Source: Comamonadaceae bacterium
GTDB lineage: Bacteria; Pseudomonadota; Gammaproteobacteria; Burkholderiales; Burkholderiaceae
Assembly (NCBI GenBank): GCA_947484245.1
Contig: CANKOT010000059.1
Span: 1-14,116 of the forward strand
Direction of reading: 5' to 3'
Length of the DNA stretch: 14,116 nucleotides
The notes beneath the pieces are model-generated. The model ran no database searches, had not been told where the DNA came from, and saw only the letters and a list, made by a program, of their open reading frames with translations. Of this stretch, positions 12,521-14,116 are shown in pieces; within the stretch, counting starts at the first letter, position 1; each line of letters starts with the position of its first letter. The translations under genes were made by a program, and so were the position numbers.

Positions 12521-13474
12521 TCAATCAATTTGATATTTAGATGGACTGAAAAAAGCTTTGGCTTTCAAGCCCCAAAAATGCTTCAATGCAAAACGAAAGA
12601 AAGACTTCTTTTTGTTGATGTACAGCAAATCATTCGCACGAAGGCGCAAATGGCGAATCAACTCAAACGACAGCCATTGCTTTGATTGTGCTTGGTACAA
12701 GTTGGACAATGTTTGCAAGTAGGCTTGATCCTGACTGGGTACGCTGGCCAAGTATGAAAACCACCTGCAGCGCTCTTTGAACAAGTCAGCCCGATTGCCC
12801 ACCTCTACCCGATTGACTTGACGAGAGATGTCGGTTTGACCGCCAGCATGTTGGCGATATTGAACCAGTGCTTCGTCGACATATTTAATTTCGCCCACTG
12901 TGGCTGCCCAAAACGCTAACCACCAATCATGAAATTTAATAGGCGGTATTGGCAGGGCTTGTTCCAAGAGCGTGCGTTTGAAAAGCATCGCATGACCAGA
13001 GATGCAATTCCAGAATGCAAAGACGGCGGGTTGATGGCCTTGGTACATTTGAAGCCGATCGGAAATTCGCATGTTCATAGGTGATCCATCTGAATTCATG
13101 AGGTCGGAATCACAATAGGCCATCACATGGTCCCCCAGCTGATTTTGCAATCGCATCAACTTGTCAAGATGCCAAATGTCATCTTGGTCGCAGGGAGCAA
13201 TCAATTCGCCTTGACACAAACTTAAGGCGTGACTGAAGTTTTGGTTAATGCCCAAATTTTGAGCATTTTTATAAATGCGAATTCGGTGATCTTTTTGTCC
13301 GCGTTCTTCGGCGATGGCAAGGGTTCCGTCTGTCGAGCAATCGTCCACAATCACGAGCTCTAAATTTTTCCAAGTTTGATTTAAGATGGAATCAATTTGC
13401 GCCGCTAAGAATCGTTCACCGTTATAAGTACACATGGCAATCGAGATTAACGGTTGCCCAGTGTTTGAAAACAT
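12521..13474 (-). CDS. Glycosyltransferase family 2, rhamnosyltransferase-like (first of pair)
   Basis: A 317-residue GT-A fold enzyme. Seen: PLISIAMCTYNGERFLAAQ at 8-26, VIVDDCSTDGT at 41-51 (D44, D45), metal-binding CDQDD at 95-99, ISGHAMLFKR near 158-167 and HDWWLAF at 182-188, the last two common in WbbL-type rhamnosyl- and related O-antigen transferases. That subfamily suggestion is tentative. ATG 13474 has no clear Shine-Dalgarno sequence; it lies 22 bases after the zinc-finger gene's stop on the same strand, so it is probably co-transcribed from ilvE. The next gene begins one base past its stop. Confidence 0.9.
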   Translation of the reverse strand: MFSNTGQPLISIAMCTYNGERFLAAQIDSILNQTWKNLELVIVDDCSTDGTLAIAEERGQKDHRIRIYKNAQNLGINQNFSHALSLCQGELIAPCDQDDIWHLDKLMRLQNQLGDHVMAYCDSDLMNSDGSPMNMRISDRLQMYQGHQPAVFAFWNCISGHAMLFKRTLLEQALPIPPIKFHDWWLAFWAATVGEIKYVDEALVQYRQHAGGQTDISRQVNRVEVGNRADLFKERCRWFSYLASVPSQDQAYLQTLSNLYQAQSKQWLSFELIRHLRLRANDLLYINKKKSFFRFALKHFWGLKAKAFFSPSKYQID

Positions 13475-13496
13475 GGCTTAGTGGGTCAATTCTCGT

Positions 13497-13700
13497 TCAG
13501 TGCGATGAGCCGACTGTTTCGCCTGATTTCAGCTGGTACACCGTGCCGCAATATGGGCACTTGGCATGGCCTTCGCGGGCCACGTCTAAGTAAACCTTGG
13601 GGTGCGAGTTCCAGACTTTCATGTCAGCCTTGGGGCTGGGGCAAAAAACACCACCTTGTGGGTTTAAGTCTTTCGCCAGGAGTTCAACAGCTTGGCTCAT
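13497..13700 (-). CDS. CHCC-type zinc-finger protein
   Basis: A 67-residue protein with a single zf-CHCC fold. Seen: the ligand set C20 (VFCPSP), H33 (SHPKVYL), C48 and C51 (CPYCGTVY). Known: this domain is shared with mitochondrial complex I subunit NDUFS6, and small stand-alone versions are common in proteobacteria; their role in bacteria is not settled. ATG 13700 has GAAGGAT eight bases upstream. It begins 20 bases after the ilvE stop, an arrangement I recall from Burkholderiales genomes, and precedes the GT2 genes on the same strand. Confidence 0.88.
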   Translation of the reverse strand: MSQAVELLAKDLNPQGGVFCPSPKADMKVWNSHPKVYLDVAREGHAKCPYCGTVYQLKSGETVGSSH

Positions 13701-13720
13701 GAGCAGGATCCTTCTTTGAA

Positions 13721-14116
13721 TTAAACGTGTGTCAACCAGTGAGCGTATTTGGGGTTCTTGCCGTTCACGATGTCAAAGAAACCTGTCTGAATTTTTTCAG
13801 TGATGGGGCCGCGGCTGCCGGCACCAATTTCGATGCGGTCAAGTTCGCGAATGGGTGTGACTTCAGCGGCAGTGCCTGTGAAGAAGGCTTCGTCGCAGAT
13901 GTAAACTTCATCGCGTGTGATGCGCTTTTGAACAATCTCTAAGCCTAGGTCTTTGGCAATGTGAAACACCGTGTTGCGGGTGATGCCGTTCAAGGCGCCG
14001 GCCGACATGTCGGGGGTGTAGATCACGCCGTCTTTGATGACAAAAATGTTTTCGCCAGCACCTTCGGACACGAAGCCGGAGGGGTCGAGCAACAGCGCTT
14101 CGTCGTAGCCTTCATC
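13721..14116 (-). CDS. ilvE: Branched-chain amino acid aminotransferase, C-terminal part
   Basis: The C-terminal 131 residues of a fold-type IV PLP aminotransferase; the rest lies beyond the right edge. It catalyses the last step of Leu, Ile and Val synthesis and the first step of their breakdown. Seen: the frame is open through the window edge ([12 protein letters not shown]), then [15 protein letters not shown] with the glutamate that binds the PLP ring nitrogen, GITRNTV with the phosphate-binding Thr-Arg-Asn loop, and [14 protein letters not shown] with the second phosphate-binding Gly-Thr-Ala segment, all standard for bacterial IlvE. The apparent start at 14092 is only an internal TTG. 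It heads a minus-strand run that continues into the zinc-finger and glycosyltransferase genes. Confidence 0.95.
   Translation of the reverse strand, partial: DEGYDEALLLDPSGFVSEGAGENIFVIKDGVIYTPDMSAGALNGITRNTVFHIAKDLGLEIVQKRITRDEVYICDEAFFTGTAAEVTPIRELDRIEIGAGSRGPITEKIQTGFFDIVNGKNPKYAHWLTHV

Overview
The window reads as a chromosomal piece of a betaproteobacterium, most likely order Burkholderiales and near Comamonadaceae (Limnohabitans/Rhodoferax-like). I base this on protein character and gene neighbourhoods recalled from that group: pyrE beside an exodeoxyribonuclease III gene, ilvE followed by a small CHCC zinc-finger gene, AmpG beside an M48 peptidase. No search was run, so the placement is an inference. 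Gene density is high and no gene-free stretch exceeds about 180 bases.

Layout. (1) 1-120, minus: the 5' end of a Fic-family gene, preceded by a promoter built into two 33-bp-spaced inverted repeats. (2) 193-1699: pyrE (minus) and an exodeoxyribonuclease III gene (plus), divergent, with start codons and ribosome sites interleaved in 16 bp. (3) 1709-2353, minus: a family-16 (METTL21-like) methyltransferase whose reading frame continues upstream without a normal start codon through a 9-bp tandem repeat. (4) 2527-6750, minus: a compact four-gene operon encoding, in transcription order, an HlyD/CvaA-type membrane fusion protein, a small CPBP-like membrane protein, a 70-residue peptide with a 15-residue double-glycine leader very like that of microcin V, and a C39-peptidase ABC exporter (CvaB type). 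(5) 6842-9850: an MBL-fold hydrolase (plus), a Tat-signal M48 metallopeptidase (minus) and an AmpG-type muropeptide permease (plus). (6) 9947-13474: a surface-polysaccharide block of one GT4 glycosyltransferase (plus), then convergent to it a methyltransferase and two GT2 glycosyltransferases (minus). (7) 13497-14116, minus: a CHCC zinc-finger protein and the C-terminal part of branched-chain aminotransferase IlvE.

The most interesting part is region 4, a self-contained class II microcin-like system. The exporter would remove the leader after Gly-Gly and move the mature 55-residue peptide with the HlyD protein and a TolC-type pore encoded elsewhere. The CPBP-like protein is the natural immunity candidate. 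A strong 10-bp hairpin lies between peptide gene and exporter gene and covers the exporter's apparent GTG start, so it could set the peptide:exporter ratio. I recognise the leader but not the mature peptide. Several genes (Fic, M48, perhaps ampG and the GT4 gene) have a -10-like hexamer 6-7 bases before ATG and no Shine-Dalgarno sequence, suggesting leaderless mRNAs.
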